From Isoetes taiwanensis (lineage: Eukaryota; Streptophyta; Lycopodiopsida; Isoetales; Isoetaceae): a DNA stretch of 64,000 nt. The notes beneath the pieces were generated by a model, which was not told the DNA's origin, ran no database searches, and saw only the letters and a list, made by a program, of their open reading frames with translations. The translations under genes and the position numbers were made by a program. Shown here one piece after another: positions 35,255 through 47,523 of this stretch. Location: NCBI GenBank assembly GCA_021234155.1, contig JAJEKV010000024.1, positions 18,767,858 through 18,831,857 on the forward strand, read 5' to 3'. Numbering within the stretch: the first letter of the stretch is position 1; each line of letters opens with the position of its first letter.

Positions 35255-35505
35255 AAAATAATCATGTTAGTTCACTAGTTGTATTGGTCAAAGTATCCTT
35301 ATTAGGACATTGGATTATTTTAGTATAGGTTCAAATCCCAAAGATTTCATATTCTAAAAATCATAGACGAATTTAGAAGAGATTCGATTTCCTCCAAAAC
35401 TTAGGCAAATCAAGATTTCATATTTCAAAAATCATAGGAGCCCCCAATCATAGATGACTATAATCGAAACAAGAGGTTTCAAAGGGCCCAACATATGATC
35501 CGGGC
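35255..35505 (+). repeat. SINE copy 2 (tRNA-derived), first duplicate
   Basis: A box-like ttagttcactagttgta and B box ggttcaaatccc are separated by about 50 bp. The body (tttcatattctaaaa ... aaacttaggcaaat ... taatcgaaacaagag) matches, in the opposite orientation, the SINE at 57040-57280. The homologous bodies show these are two insertions of one family. Confidence 0.7.
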
Positions 35506-36917
35506 TTTAGGATGGATGGATAGTCCAGTATGCATCTCCTTTAGAATATATAGCACATGAGCAACCTATTATACAACGCCGATCTATATCCAATGTTTCA
35601 AAGCCCACATTTTCTTTCATTGTTTGTATGTACGTAAGAGCCGGAATAGATTAAACAAAAAAAGGAACAATTTCCAAGTTATTGTCGCACCCCAAGACAT
35701 GGCAATCTCAGAAGACGCAGCATATGTGCCTATAGCACTGAGGGCCTTTATGGATTGCTAATCCCAAAGCTTTGCAAGAAAAAACATTATAAAAAGGAAT
35801 GAAGCAAAATAATTGATTGCAATGACTTTTCAGCAATGACTTAGTATAATGAACATGGGCAAATAATGGGCACCTGAATATAGAGTAACTTATGCCTTGC
35901 TAATAAATCATCTGAAGAAGAGATATTGCAATATCCTTAGCTTTTTTTAAAGAACAGCCAATATTGATTGGCCCTAAAAAATAATAAAATTGTCCCTTGC
36001 TCAAATATTGCCACATAGATGTCTATTTTGTTTTTCTATCCTATTTTTCTTTCTTGATATTTTAATGTGTCTTTGTCTTATATGTGGATTTTTTATCTTA
36101 AAAATGTGGAACCACCTTGTAAAAACTATTAATTAAATTGAGGAACTTTAATTCCACCATCTTCAAAGAATGTCAACGTAGTGGAAACTCACCCTAAATT
36201 AAATACGCGTCATACAGGTTTGAAGAAGTTCATCGTTCATGTGGCTTCAGCTAAGAAGAAGTCCATCGTTCAACTGGCATCAGCTAAGAAGCTTCATTTG
36301 CGGCTTCTGAATAGAGGATTGAAAATGATGGAATTTCTACATTAAAAGCTCGAGAAATCTCTACACGAAAGCTCTTCAGCATGTAAATTGACTTCGTTCG
36401 GCTTGAAGCAGACCGGATTTAGTGGTTTACGATTATGCATCCTTGACATTGCAAAATCAACCTGTTTTGTTGGTACGGTTTTCTAGAAATAGGGTGCAGG
36501 ATTGATCATATGTGAAGTCTTATCTACTTCATTTTTTTTCTACAGTTCTAATTGTAATATCAGGACTATATATGTTTTCTGCTTCGTCATTTTTTGAAGT
36601 ACATCAAAAGAATAAAACGTCAAAGGTCCTGGACTTTTTAATTTATCAAGACGTGAACCAAAATGCCATTACTTAATAGAAGGTTGCAATTTCGGTTTTG
36701 GCCGATGGAAGGTCAGTCATCTTGCTTAATCGATTTTGTAGGAATTTGTTATAGGTATCTTTCATCCTTCAAATATTAGACCCCTTTAGACAAATTGTTT
36801 TATTAGGTACAACCACCACGTTTCTTGAATCAGTCCAATTCTGAATAGATTTGCAACCAATTTAGGCCTAAATCTGATTGATCCACAGAGTATCATGTTT
36901 CTTAATCAGGCTAAGTT

Positions 36918-38646
36918 ATGGCATTTTCGGATCCTAAATCAGGTTTTATCTTCCTAAATCACGCTATGTCGTTTCTTCAGCTCGGGAAAATCAGGCGTCC
37001 CGTCACAGATTGGGATGTTGCAGTTGCTTTAGCTCTCTATTTTATTTTATCGGATTCTCAAGAGGTAACAAGGATTGTGTGACCCGAATAGCATTCTATG
37101 ATATTGGCGATGCAAAATTGGCTATAACTTACAAAAATATGACGATGGAATCTTCCCTGCAGACACAGATAATGAAGAAGTTCGGCACAATCAATATGAT
37201 GAGCAATACTGATAATGATGAGGAATGCTGCCTCGAAGTGAAGAGAGAGCTTATATCGTCTTCCTATGACCGAGGGAAGAATGCACTCATAAACAATTCT
37301 AGTTATACTGCTCTAGGGAGGGTGCCCATGAACCGCCCACTTAACCTAAAAAAAAAAAAACTATATTACGGTGGGTTTATTTTTTTAATCTCTTATTTTG
37401 AAATAATATTATGAAATTTCAAAGTTTAGCTTTCAATTGATATTAAGTACAAGTCGCTTCGACAAATGGAAGAATGCTATAAAGATTTTATGTTGTCTCA
37501 ATTGCCCTTCAATGGACCACCAAAAGCCCTCCAATGGACCATTAAATACCACAATTGACCCTCATTGGACCACAAGTGCCCATCAATAGACCATGCATTT
37601 AGCTCAATTTTTTAATAGTTCTTAAGATGGGCTATTAAAGGGCAAAAGTGAGCTATCAAAAGGTAAAAAGTGGGCTATTATGGGGGCCAAAAGTGGGCCA
37701 TTGAAGGAGTGGGTAAAAGAAGGGCACCTCCCTAGTGCTAGTCCGCTTAGGTTGATTCAAACCTTACAGACAGTGATGTCATGCCGATCCCTTAATATTG
37801 CGGCTTTTAACCATCGTAAAAGAGCCGCGTTGGGAGACGGCAATTGGATGGTTTATAAAGCACACCGCACGATGTCGCTATACCAAGAGCTATTGAAGAG
37901 TTCAAAGTCGACACTAATAATGCTTGTAAACATGAATATGAGGTAATGCGAGTCACAAGGTCCTCCCACATAACACAGGTATTAGGTTATTATAAAAATA
38001 GCAATAAGAGAGAATGTGTCTTGTCATGGAACTCATGGAGATGGATCTAACAAGGCTGATTGAGATTAGAAATGAACACGTAAACATCAAAGGTAGCCTA
38101 TTTTCTATTATTAAGTCAATTGACATGATGGCCCAACTTGCCAAGGGAATGGAGAGCTTACATGCAGCTGATGTGATCCATGGGGACCTTAAGCCCAATA
38201 ATATCCTGGTGAAGTGTAGTAATGGGAAAATATAATCATGCATGTGTTACATATGATGAAAGCCTGATTATCAAGCAGACTTTATGACCCAAGATCCAGA
38301 CATGCACACACCAAAAATAGGCACAATATTGTACATGGCCCTGGAAGTGCTAAATCCGGATGAAATTTGCACTTACACCAAAAAAGTCGATGTAAATAGC
38401 TTCGGCATCGTCTGCAGAGCAATACTTGTAGGAATGGAAAAGATCCCAAGTACGATAAAAAATATGAAGAACGGTGAAAGGTATCTATTGTTAACTGATG
38501 ACATCCACCTTGATCTATGTCAGATGATACGCGGTTGTTTAGATCAAGTGCCTGACAGAGGTCCTAGTTTTAAAGAAATTGTTGATAAGTTGTGGGTCTT
38601 TAAAAAAGAGGTTTTGATCTCACAAAGTAATAAACAAATATGTTGA
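36918..38646 (+). pseudogene. Protein kinase pseudogene, first duplicate
   Basis: An N-terminal exon (MAFSDPKSGFIFLN, then CVTRIAFYDIGDAKLAITYK and MTMESSLQTQIMKKF) is followed by a spacer containing a foldback, then the kinase domain from about 37770. VIHGDLKPNNIL keeps the catalytic Asp in an HGD (non-RD) loop. ILYMALEVL stands in place of the APE block; DVNSFGIV and the C-lobe follow to QSNKQIC. The activation segment is missing: after NGKI come TAA and TGATGA, with no DFG. A frameshift precedes MCLVMELMEMDL. In this copy the glycine loop is garbled, but the N-terminal exon stays open through an A5 run that is A4 in the second copy. Confidence 0.8.
37501..37725. repeat. Foldback (imperfect inverted repeat) in the kinase pseudogene spacer
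   Basis: The left arm cttcaatggaccaccaaaag pairs with the right arm ggccaaaagtgggccattg; between them lie repeated aatggacca words and, towards the right, gggctatta. It resembles a small MITE or foldback. It is also present at 62113-62335. Confidence 0.65.
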
Positions 38647-39050
38647 GTGCAAAATATAGCTGAGAAGACTTGGTGTTCATGTTAAAATTTACACCTCTAC
38701 TCCGACAGTCAAAAAAGTAATAGGTTTTCTTCTTCGAGGATCTACACAAAATCTTGATGTGGGTGAAAATTTGTCCCACAACATTGTTATGTGCATGCCC
38801 CGCAAAAAAAAAAGAAGGGGGAAGGGGGGAACATTATTACTTTGTATAAATCAATTTTTACAAGAAACCACTATAATAAAGTAATATTAGTTTGTGGGTT
38901 AATGAGTTGCATGTGGTTTTTATTTATGGTTTATACTTCGAAGTTTCTAACTACTACTAGAAAATTGCCCACCTTTGGTGATTTCATGTGATTGTACATC
39001 AAACATGGGGTATGAATGTGTTGCATGTTTATAGCATGTTAACTTATGTT
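38647..39050. other. Kinase pseudogene 3' flank
   Basis: No gene seen. It contains a short A/G-rich run (aaaaaaaagaaggggg) and ends where the LTR starts. The same sequence precedes the LTR at 63678. Confidence 0.6.
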
Positions 39051-39443
39051 AAGGGTCTCTCACCCCCTTATCATACATAAAACAAAAGCACTAACAAATC
39101 AATCGGGCCAAAGAAATAGCTGACACTCACCAGAGGATCTGCAAAGAGGGCATCCACATCTTCCATGGTCAAAATGTCCATCATAGCTTAAATTCTGAAA
39201 ATTGTATCAATGCATCATGAATGGGTGTAAGGATTTGGATTCCAATGAACAAAACAGCCTACAACCAATTCAATCTAGCTTGTGATATACAAGAACTAAT
39301 GGAAACGTAAGACACAATTGGGCAAATGGGCATGATTTCCATTAAGCAATAGGTCACAACATACTATCAAAGATAAAATTCCTCTCTCACAAGCCCCCCT
39401 TTCTCTACAAATCAGACCTTAAATAGGTCGAATTCTCCCTCAA
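39051..39443 (-). repeat. 3' LTR of the Ty3 element
   Basis: The plus strand runs from aagggtctctcacccc to ctccctcaa; the minus-strand LTR therefore starts TTGAGGGAG. The same sequence, including a 33-bp deletion relative to the other LTR, is at 63678-64000. A purine-rich ggttggggccgga on the minus strand directly precedes it and may be the polypurine tract. Confidence 0.8.
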
Positions 39444-39470
39444 TCCGGCCCCAACCGCTTTGATAAATTG

Positions 39471-40920
39471 CTACAAACCTTCTAGAAGCCTCCACACCAC
39501 CGGAGACAACTCCACATGACTTGCAATCCGCCTCCACGTAGGCTTTGGAGCAGCCCTAACCTCCATCGATCCTTTTCTGAAGTATTTCCAAAACCATTGC
39601 CTTACGACATCAATGTCCATTTGCCACTTTTTTGTATTTTCATTTTTATATTTTTTTGATTTTCTAATACAAGTACATAAAATGTTAAACAAGTCCGCAA
39701 GGTCCTTGACCTTTTAATTTATCTTCGAACTTCAACTTAATGCACCTTTCCCTCAGTGCTTCTACCGGCCGCTTATAATGACTATCATATTCGATGGCTC
39801 ATCTTCTGAGTCGCCTTTTTGAAGTCCTCTTTTCCGTCCATACCGTGTCAACAGCTTTTATCATATTCTACTCCCTCATTTTTTGTGTGGAGCATGGGCT
39901 CCACACAAGCCTTTTGTTTCAAAGATGTGATATTGGCGGCAATGCTTGTTAAAAATATATATTTGCTTCTTCCTAGCGCCATGCAATGCCAAATTTGAGT
40001 CATAATAGGCGCTATTTGCTTGGATCAGAAAGTTTTCTCTTGCCATTGTCTCAAAAACTTTGATGTAGTCAGTAGGGAGGTGGCTGATTTTCATGAATAA
40101 TGCGATGTCCATCATGGTTGACTTACATGATCGACAGGATCAATGTTTATGAGAGGCTCCTTACTATTTGCATTGCTTTCAAGGACAATAACCAACAATT
40201 GACAATAAGCCGCTTGCTTGTAAATGGTAATATCTGACTGCTTTTGAGCAAAGAGCAATAAAGCTTTTGAGATTTTGTACTGCCTATTTTTCATTGCCCA
40301 TGAAGCACCTGATATAACAGCCCAATTACACTGATCTGTTTGGTCTACTGTTACCCAATCAAGTCTTCTTTTGTACCTTGGATCAAAGTTGATGGATTCC
40401 TGTAATTGTAAAGGTGCCTGCATAAAAAATTTCATGAATTGTTGAAACCTCAGAGGAGCCTCTCCATAAGTCTGTGGTGGCTTCCTTATAAGATGGCAAG
40501 GATAAAAAGGTATAGTCTACAAGTAGGTTGCTGATCAGCCCTCATGGTAACTTGTCAAAGCTCGGCCTTTCAGATCAAGTTGAGCCGTAAGATGCCGATT
40601 TTCTTGCATCAAATTCGAGCTTTTGATAAGCAATTTTGTTTGCCCTTGAGCAATTTTTTCGTTTTTCAAAGTGGACATTTGCACCGTAGCATTTTTGCTT
40701 TTGCATATTAAAATGATCTAAAGTTAAGACATCATATTTGGCTAACAAAGTCCCATATTAAGCCTTTTGCTGGATCTCCAAACCGAAAAATCAGAATTTT
40801 GCATTGAGTTCTTGTAACCCGATCCTCCAAATCTGTGATGGCTTTGGTTTGCATTTGTAATTCAGCAAGCATCTCATTGAATAATGCTCCAAAGCAGGGG
40901 TCAAAAGCCCCTGCTTACGA
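39471..40920 (-). pseudogene. Extra coding-like stretch between integrase and 3' LTR
   Basis: In the same sense as pol, frames follow one another. Near 40860-40570 are EMLAELQMQTKAITDLEDR and STLKNEKIAQGQTKLL with LMQENRHLTAQLDL, coiled-coil-like. 40435-40112 reads LQLQESINFDPRYKRRLDWV and further LLLFAQKQSDITIYKQAAYC. 40115-39876 reads MMDIALFMKISHLPTDYIKV. 39692-39471 ends RRIASHVELSPVVWRLLEGL. Some Ty3 lineages carry an additional ORF here. I recognise no family and see no clear membrane segment, so I do not call it envelope-like. Confidence 0.45.
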
Positions 40921-41639
40921 TGAAAGAAAAGATTGTTGGGAAGATACAAGATCTCGGGCTTGCTCATCATGATTGTTCAATAATGCTTTTTGTTTGCTCC
41001 TCTTGGATGCTAGTAATTGATGCTGGAATTTTATCCTCGAAAATTTGAAAAGGAAATGTTAGATGCGCTGACAGATGTTTCATAGAATAAACAAATTTTG
41101 TTTTGCTGATTTTATGACCACATGAATGCCATGAATAACCCGTATGATTCTAAAAAAGAAAACGTTTAAGAAGGGTCAAGAACATCACATATTTTGAAGA
41201 AGCATTACGAGGGCCTATTTTAATGTGACATGTTACTTTTTAAAAGCATTATTTCCCTTCTTAGCCTTCCATTGAATTTGATGTTCCCAAAGCTTTTTTT
41301 GCAAAAGATATCTGCTTCAAATATTGTTCGATTTGAGTTTAGCTTGTATGTATCTATGCCTTATGGTATTCTCTTTGCCTTTACCAAAACACAACAAAAT
41401 TTTTATGTGGAGGCCAAAATTGTATCCAATGCATAGCCTCTATAAAATGATCATTAGGATAGACACGTATGGATTGGTCACTCCACCAATGTGTTGCAAA
41501 TGGTCCCCGCATTGGTGTCGAATTAATCGTGAAAATTGCATTTGTATGTCTTGTTTGTTTGAGTTTTTCACGAAATCTTTGTTGGATTAAGCTTTCTTGC
41601 CAATCCCCATAAGTATAAGGTAACCCCCAAGATCTTTTC

Positions 41640-42680
41640 TTAGGAACTAGCAACAAATGTGCATTTATTCATATATACTTTTGAGCCTATCGCCATTGAC
41701 AATATTAGGGTAATAGGTTCCCTTGTAACTGGAAGGTGTACGATCCATTTGGATTTATTTGATAGATAAGAAATGGACCCACCAACGGATTTTGAGTTTA
41801 CCAGATGTCGCTTTATATCCGAATCATATAATAAAACTTTGTCTCCCTTTCTCCGAAATCTTTTTCCGCTTTTGTCTTTTATCAACCCAAGCTTTTCTTG
41901 CTTGTTTGGCTACTCCTTGTTGCCAAACCATATTGACGCTTCATCCAATCTCCAATTGGAGTAATCTATGAGCTATGGATTTATCATGTGACAACTGCTT
42001 TGGAGAGCTACACGAAGATTTCAGGGCACTATGAACTCAAAAGGTATAACCGCTTCAATGCCATATGTTAATTGGAATGGTGTATGGCCTCTTATAGTAG
42101 TTTTATGAGCAGCTTCTATATGCCCAAAGTATCGCAGTAACTTGAGTTCTAACCGATCGCTTTGATTCACAAATTTTGTAAGGATAGTAATCGTAATTTT
42201 GTTTGTAGATTCAAATTTTGGCCAAAGCCCTTGATAATATGGGGGGTAGATTTATAATGCATAATCGTAAGTTGTGCACAAGGCTTTCAATGGTCTCGCT
42301 GATAAAATGAACTCCCCCGCCGCCACAAGCTCCAAAGGGCATCCAACCGCATATTATTTGGTCGGGTACAAGATTTCTTTGCAACACTTAAGGTCAGATT
42401 ATCTTTAAGAGATCTTGCCTCCCATTTCAGATTATAACTGTATATTAGAATGTATTGAGCTTTAGTTCTAGTCATAGGGGTTTGATAGGACCCACAAAGT
42501 CCATTCCCCATTTTTCAAATGGGCCTAAGGGTAGAACTGTGTGAGAGGCATGTAACTGTCATTTTTTTGCCCATGCTGGCAAAATATCGCATGTTCTTGT
42601 ATGTTTAGAACAATCCCTAAAAGAGTGTCGGCCACCATAGGGCCGCATTGCATAATCTTTTCTAGCTGTTATGTCGGCCG
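41640..42680 (-). pseudogene. Ty3 integrase
   Basis: Near 42680-42590 the minus strand reads ALWWPTLF, then KNMRYFASMGKK, the remains of the zinc-binding N-terminus. 42511-42287 holds the catalytic-core start (MGNGLCGSYQTPM, equivalent to the WGMDFVGP block, then TRTKAQYILIYSYN). 41885-41640 has KVLLYDSDIKRHLV and PITLILSMAIGSKVY, the C-terminal DNA-binding tail. Several frameshifts separate the blocks. Integrase would insert the cDNA into host chromatin. Confidence 0.75.
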
Positions 42681-42899
42681 CAAAATGACCACCGCACGCC
42701 CCTTCATATCCGCCTCTTTGAATGATACCCCAATTTCATGAGGCATGATACACCTCCTTAGTACATCATCTTGTCCCTTTTTATAGAGTTGGCCGATACC
42801 AAACAAAACTTGATGCTTTTTACTTAATAAAAATCTTTCCGCTGAGACAAGGAAAGTTTACTAGACAAGCTTCCGTAAGCTAAATATTCGTTAGGGCCA

Positions 42900-43345
42900 G
42901 CGATTCATGGTGGGGTTGCCACCACTTTAAAAAAGACTTTACATCCTAGAATTGCCATTTATACCGTGGGGATCCTTGTTATCCGAGATAAATGATCGTG
43001 GATCGTGTGTGATGTTCCGTGTCTTAGACCACTTTTTGAAATTGAATTCTTGTAGAATTAATAGCCACCGTAATTCGGCCCCGAACACATGGTTTATTAA
43101 CCGTATAAAGGAGAGCTTGATGGTCTACATAGAATGTGAAATAATCACCGAAAGCAAGTAATGTCGAAATTTTGCAATCGCAAATACCATTCCAAGGCCT
43201 TCCCTTTCACCAGCCGCATTTCTTTCTCGCACTGAGTTGCTTAGAAGCACAGTGGATTGGCTGGTCCACTTTTGAGTCAATCACAGCTAAAACAGCCCCA
43301 ATAGCAAATTTGGATGCATCCACATGAACATGAAACTTTATCCCA
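42900..43345 (-). pseudogene. Ty3 RNase H
   Basis: On the minus strand FHVHVDASKFAIGAVLAVID (43340-43270), then PIHCASKQLSARE, and after a frame change REGLGMVFAIAKFRHYLL (about 43200-43145) are the standard Ty3 RNase H blocks, with the first catalytic Asp in VDASK and the Glu in REGL. Confidence 0.8.
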
Positions 43346-43376
43346 ATGTGGTGTAATTAAAACCCAAATGATGCCA

Positions 43377-44160
43377 TTAATGACTTGATTTTGTCGAATG
43401 CTTCTTGGCAAGCATTTGTCCACTTAAATTTTGTCTTTGACTAACCAATTCATTCAAAGGTGATGTCGCTTTCAGCCAATTTAGGGCAGAATTTCCTATA
43501 GTAATTGGCCTTCCCCATAAATCGCTTAACTTGAGTAACATTTTGGGGTGGAGGCATGTCACTTATTGCTTGTATTTTAGTTGATCTGCGGAGTAGCCCT
43601 TCCTTACACACAATATGTCCAAGCAAAACTCCTTGATTGACAAGGAAGGTGCATTTCTGGGTTTAAAGAAACTCCATACTCACTAAAGATCCGTTGAAAC
43701 AGAACGCAGCCTTGGTCAAATGATCATTCAAATGACCGTAGACCGTGAAGTCATCTAGAAATATTTCCATAAAGTGGCCAATGTATCCTTTGAACACCAT
43801 AAGCATGGCACGCTGGAACAATGAAGGAGCATTACTTAAGCCAAACGGCATTACCTTATATGCAAATGTTCCAAATTCAGTGATGAATGTAGTCTTCAAT
43901 TGATCTCACGTATTTTAATCACGATTATAGCCACTAAAGCCATCCATAAAGGAGTAGCATTCATGGCCCGCTACTTTCTCAAGTACTTGATCCAGAAACT
44001 AAGTGGAAGTGGTCTTTCTCGGGCTTGCATTATTGAGCTTGTGAAAATCTATGCAAACTCTTAATTTACCATTTTTTCTTTTCACAACCACTATTGAGAG
44101 ACCCATTCACTTGTTTCTACTTCAAAAATGAATCCAACTTGTAAGAGCTTATCGATCTCT
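43377..44160 (-). pseudogene. Ty3 reverse transcriptase
   Basis: The blocks KNGKLRVCIDFHKLN (about 44080-44040), FLDQVLEKVAGHECYSFMDG (with the first catalytic Asp), FGTFAYKVMPFGLSNAPSLF (43870-43810) and MEIFLDDFTVYG (the catalytic DD, about 43770-43735) are all present in order. In-frame stops and shifts occur between them. This is a typical gypsy RT palm. Confidence 0.88.
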
Positions 44161-44366
44161 TCTTTTACACTTGTCGCAAAATTTGATTCATGCTGTAGGC
44201 TTTTGGTATATGGTGCCTAGCATTTGGGGTTAAAGGTATTTTCATTAAACAAATATTAGGGTCAATACCTTAGGCCCTTTTTCCACTGGTAGTCTTATCT
44301 CTAAAAGTCACATATTTTATCCAATGATGTTTGGCCACCTATTGTCTTAAAATTAAATCGCTTTTT

Positions 44367-44556
44367 CCACTATAAAAAATAAGACATGTCTTATTTAGGT
44401 TCTAATAGGTTTGATACCAAATGGAGTCTTATTTTATTCCGGGGATTTCTCACCGTAAAATAAGACACCTAGTCTTATTTGAATATATAACTAAAAATAA
44501 CTAAAAATAAGACGGTCTTATTTTTTTTTCAAGCTTTTCCACTAGCATTTTAGTGG
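44367..44556. repeat. CACTA-like MITE or inverted-repeat cluster
   Basis: The sequence starts CCACTATAAAAAATAAGAC and ends TAGTGG. Inside are a perfect 20-bp palindrome (44377-44396), an inverted pair AAATAAGAC / GTCTTATTT (44458-44480), and a third palindrome with a 1-nt centre near 44503-44525. CACTA/TAGTG ends and inverted subterminal repeats suit a small non-autonomous CACTA element inserted in the Ty3 pol region. No clean 3-bp target duplication was seen. Confidence 0.45.
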
Positions 44557-45151
44557 TGTCATATTTTATGACTACTATGCAAGGGAAAACAAGTTTAGAT
44601 TTGTGTGTCTCATTTTAGCCTTGGAGTCACAAATGGTGTCTTTATATGGTATATGACAGCCATATTTTTGTGACCGCCAGGAAAAAGGGCCTTAAATCAT
44701 GATACCTCCAAGCAAAAACATCCTTATATTCTTGCAATAACTTAACCGCTGCCTCGAATATGTGGTGGAAGATTAACACCAATTTGAACTACTTGAGGTT
44801 CAAATTTGGTATTTAGATTTATCTTTCCAACTGAGTTGTCGATAAGGTTGGACAACGTTTTTTGTAGACCCGAAAACAATAGAATCATTTCCGCTATATC
44901 CTTTTCTATTGGCTCAGCATATAACATGCTTCCGGGTCCCAACATATGAATAATCAATTCGATGGAAGCATATCGATTCTTCCTGCAATATATTGTAAAA
45001 GTCTTCATCCTCTTCGATTCCTCATAAACCTCGCTTTCCTCACTATCTCGAGAACATGGGCTGATCTTCTAGTATTGTAAGGGTTCCCGTGGATAAATCT
45101 ATTTTCATAGTTTTACCTTGCTTACAAATTTTAACTCTAATTATCGTATCA

Positions 45152-45222
45152 ATCATGCAAGGCTTTAGCTTCTTTAAGCCATGGTCTACCAAGCAAAACT
45201 TGATAGTCAAGCTTTATCCCAT
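45152..45222 (-). pseudogene. Ty3 protease C-terminal block
   Basis: The minus strand reads DYQVLLGRPWLKEAKALHD, the ILGRPFL-type end of retroelement aspartic proteases. The catalytic D(S/T)G block upstream could not be read. Protease would process the gag-pol precursor. Confidence 0.7.
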
Positions 45223-46020
45223 TTTAGTGTCCAAAATGACAAAATCTTGTGAGAAATTCAGACCAAAGAATCGTGAAAAAAATATCCTTAATAATACCCA
45301 ACCATACCTCGACGATGATCCGCCATATGTCATTAAATGTGGCAAGATGCACCACCTAACTTAAGCCTTTTCTTAGGGTCACCATTATATTTACCCCCAA
45401 ATCCACCCATCAAGTGGTACTTTTATGTACCACATGCCCTTTAGCTCCAATGTTAGAGTTGGCTTATGTTTTATCCACTGCCTCACTTTTGAAAATGGGC
45501 AGCACTTGTTGTTGGTCATACAACTCTATAGGTATTCTATATTTGGCAAATATTTTGCCACTAGTTTAATAGGTATAGGCGCTTTTATTTTGTAAGTCCT
45601 CATTAAGTTTTAAAATCTCCGGATTGTCACATGTATCCATCCAAGAAATTCCTTAAACCCGGTAGATACTTAGCTACTAATCGAATAATGAAACCGTAAC
45701 GCATCCGCTTCACTTGTTTTTGTATCCTTCTTAGTGCTAAGTGATATCCTCATCTTCTTCTTTGAGCGCCATGAGTTGAGTCTTGCATCTCATGTATTTG
45801 GTCTTAGCAAATTTAAGTAATCTTTTCTTCTTCTACATTTGATATAATTCCTTTTTTTCCGCCTAGTACTTCTAAAGGTATTTGTTCCAATTCAATTCCT
45901 TTGTCTTTGTGCCACACCTTTGTCACAAAGATTCACTTTTACTGCTTCCTCTAAACTCACCATTCGAAGCTTCTTTCTACTTTAGCTTTCCCCTTTACCA
46001 CATTTTTGTCACCGGACTTT

Positions 46021-46062
46021 GTAATCCCTTGCATAGTGCCCTTTAGCACCACACTTCCAACA
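46021..46062 (-). pseudogene. Gag zinc knuckle
   Basis: CWKCGAKGHYARDY on the minus strand is a CX2CX4HX4C knuckle whose last Cys reads as Tyr. It would bind element RNA. Confidence 0.8.
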
Positions 46063-46413
46063 TTCTATTTCTAGTATCTTTCCTCTTAGATGACTCTGGC
46101 ACAAAGATAAGTCAGATTTCCTTTACCTTTGTTTCTTCCATTGAAGTAACAATCTTTGAGTATCATGAGCATCCCTCGTTACATATGTGACAAGAGATTT
46201 TTCCCATTGAACTTCTACATTCATTCAAGATAGTGACCTGTTTGGAGCATTTGCTACACCAAACATAAGTCCTACTCTTTTCTCCTCGTTAATTTCTTAA
46301 CATTTTCCTCCATACTTTGTAATTTTATTTTGCAAATCTTTTCACTCCCTTGACCTCTTTGACTAACTTTTCTTTGTGGACGATAGTCTCCAACTGAACT
46401 ACCCTTCTCAGTA

Positions 46414-46626
46414 TCATGATTGAAGTAATTTCAAAGCACTCTTCATCGCTTTTTCCAAACTTTTTCGTCCTTCCAGTTCTAGTTGTTGCCTAATTCTTGT
46501 AGGAAACCCTTGAACAAACCAGCTTACTATATCTTCTATATGAGGTTTGGGACTTAATTTGTTTTGCCAAATCGAGACTTGATTGCAAAAATCCTTTGGC
46601 TTCTTCTTGGTACTTTGTATGCTCAC
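46414..46626 (-). pseudogene. Ty3 gag fragment
   Basis: SIWQNKLSPKPHIEDIVSWF, then GFPTRIRQQLELEG, resembles the retrotransposon gag domain (a helical capsid part). It lies about 350 bp upstream of the zinc knuckle on the same strand. The start of gag is not readable. Confidence 0.6.
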
Positions 46627-47500
46627 ATTTTTAAGTTCCTCTCTTATCTCCTGGGCACATTATAGAATGCTTTAGAATTTAGTTTTTAGCTCAACCCAAG
46701 TAGTGACTATCTATATTTTCATACACCCTAATTAGCCATACTTTTCCTTTCCAAGGTTGTGGGAAAAGGAAATCCTCATGCTATCACTACCATTATTCAG
46801 GTTACTTTTATAGTTTCGAACTGTAGTACATGAGTTGTAGGATTTGTATCTTTGTTTTTTCCGACCCATATTTGGGATACCGATGGATTGAGGTGCTTAT
46901 GGTAAAAAATATGTTGATATCGTGAAGAATCTTTGAAGATCTTTTCAGCTGAGATTTTTTTCTCCTGCGTTTTCTTTTTTCACACCTTCCTTCTCTTTTG
47001 TTTCTCTCTTTAATTCTTGCCTTTTTCACGCGCTCATCAACAAGGTTCTTATACATAAATCAAAGTTTAACATCACACAAAGTAAAGTTCCTCCTCCGCA
47101 GAAATTTTGGGCAGTCACTAGAAGCTTATATGATATCATGGGCAATAATACTTGAATCAACCTCGAAACTTTATGTAATATACCCCACCTATTAAACTAT
47201 ATCCTGTAAATTCTCAGATCAAAATAAATGGGTCTAGGATGACATTTAAGTCCCATACGTACTGAATTTCTGCTCTACTACAAACCAGAATTGCTTTATA
47301 ATTAAGAGTGATACTTCATTCTCCTGATGTATTTAACAAGTTTGTGCATGCCCATTACCTATCACTCTCTTAAGGAAAGGAATAGGTTTTGTATAAGCCA
47401 ATGCCTTTAGGACAAATTCCACCTCAGAGATTCTAGCAACTACACATTTTTTCCGCGCACCTTTTAATACCCTCAAAGAATACATCAGTTATGTTATTTT

Positions 47501-47518
47501 GGTCCTGGCACGGAACCA
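47501..47518 (-). other. Primer-binding site of the Ty3 element
   Basis: The minus strand TGGTTCCGTGCCAGGACC directly follows the 5' LTR. It resembles the complement of a plant tRNA-Glu 3' end (TGGTTCCGTTGCCGGGA), with one base missing and one or two changes. tRNA-Asp is the alternative. Confidence 0.5.
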
Positions 47519-47523
47519 ATTAT

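Larger units (their letters stand above)
32797..36917. other. AT-rich DNA upstream of the pseudokinase, no gene recognised
   Basis: Almost identical to 57411-61532, including CAG and CTG words that differ elsewhere. It contains the tandem C-rich pair, a second SINE copy and a 33-bp tandem duplication (gaagaagttcatcgttca) at about 36224-36290. No coding motif was seen. Confidence 0.45.

Noticed and set aside
39471-40435. Envelope-like protein in the Ty3 element
   Set aside because: No signal peptide, cleavage site or clear membrane segment could be read; position alone is not enough.
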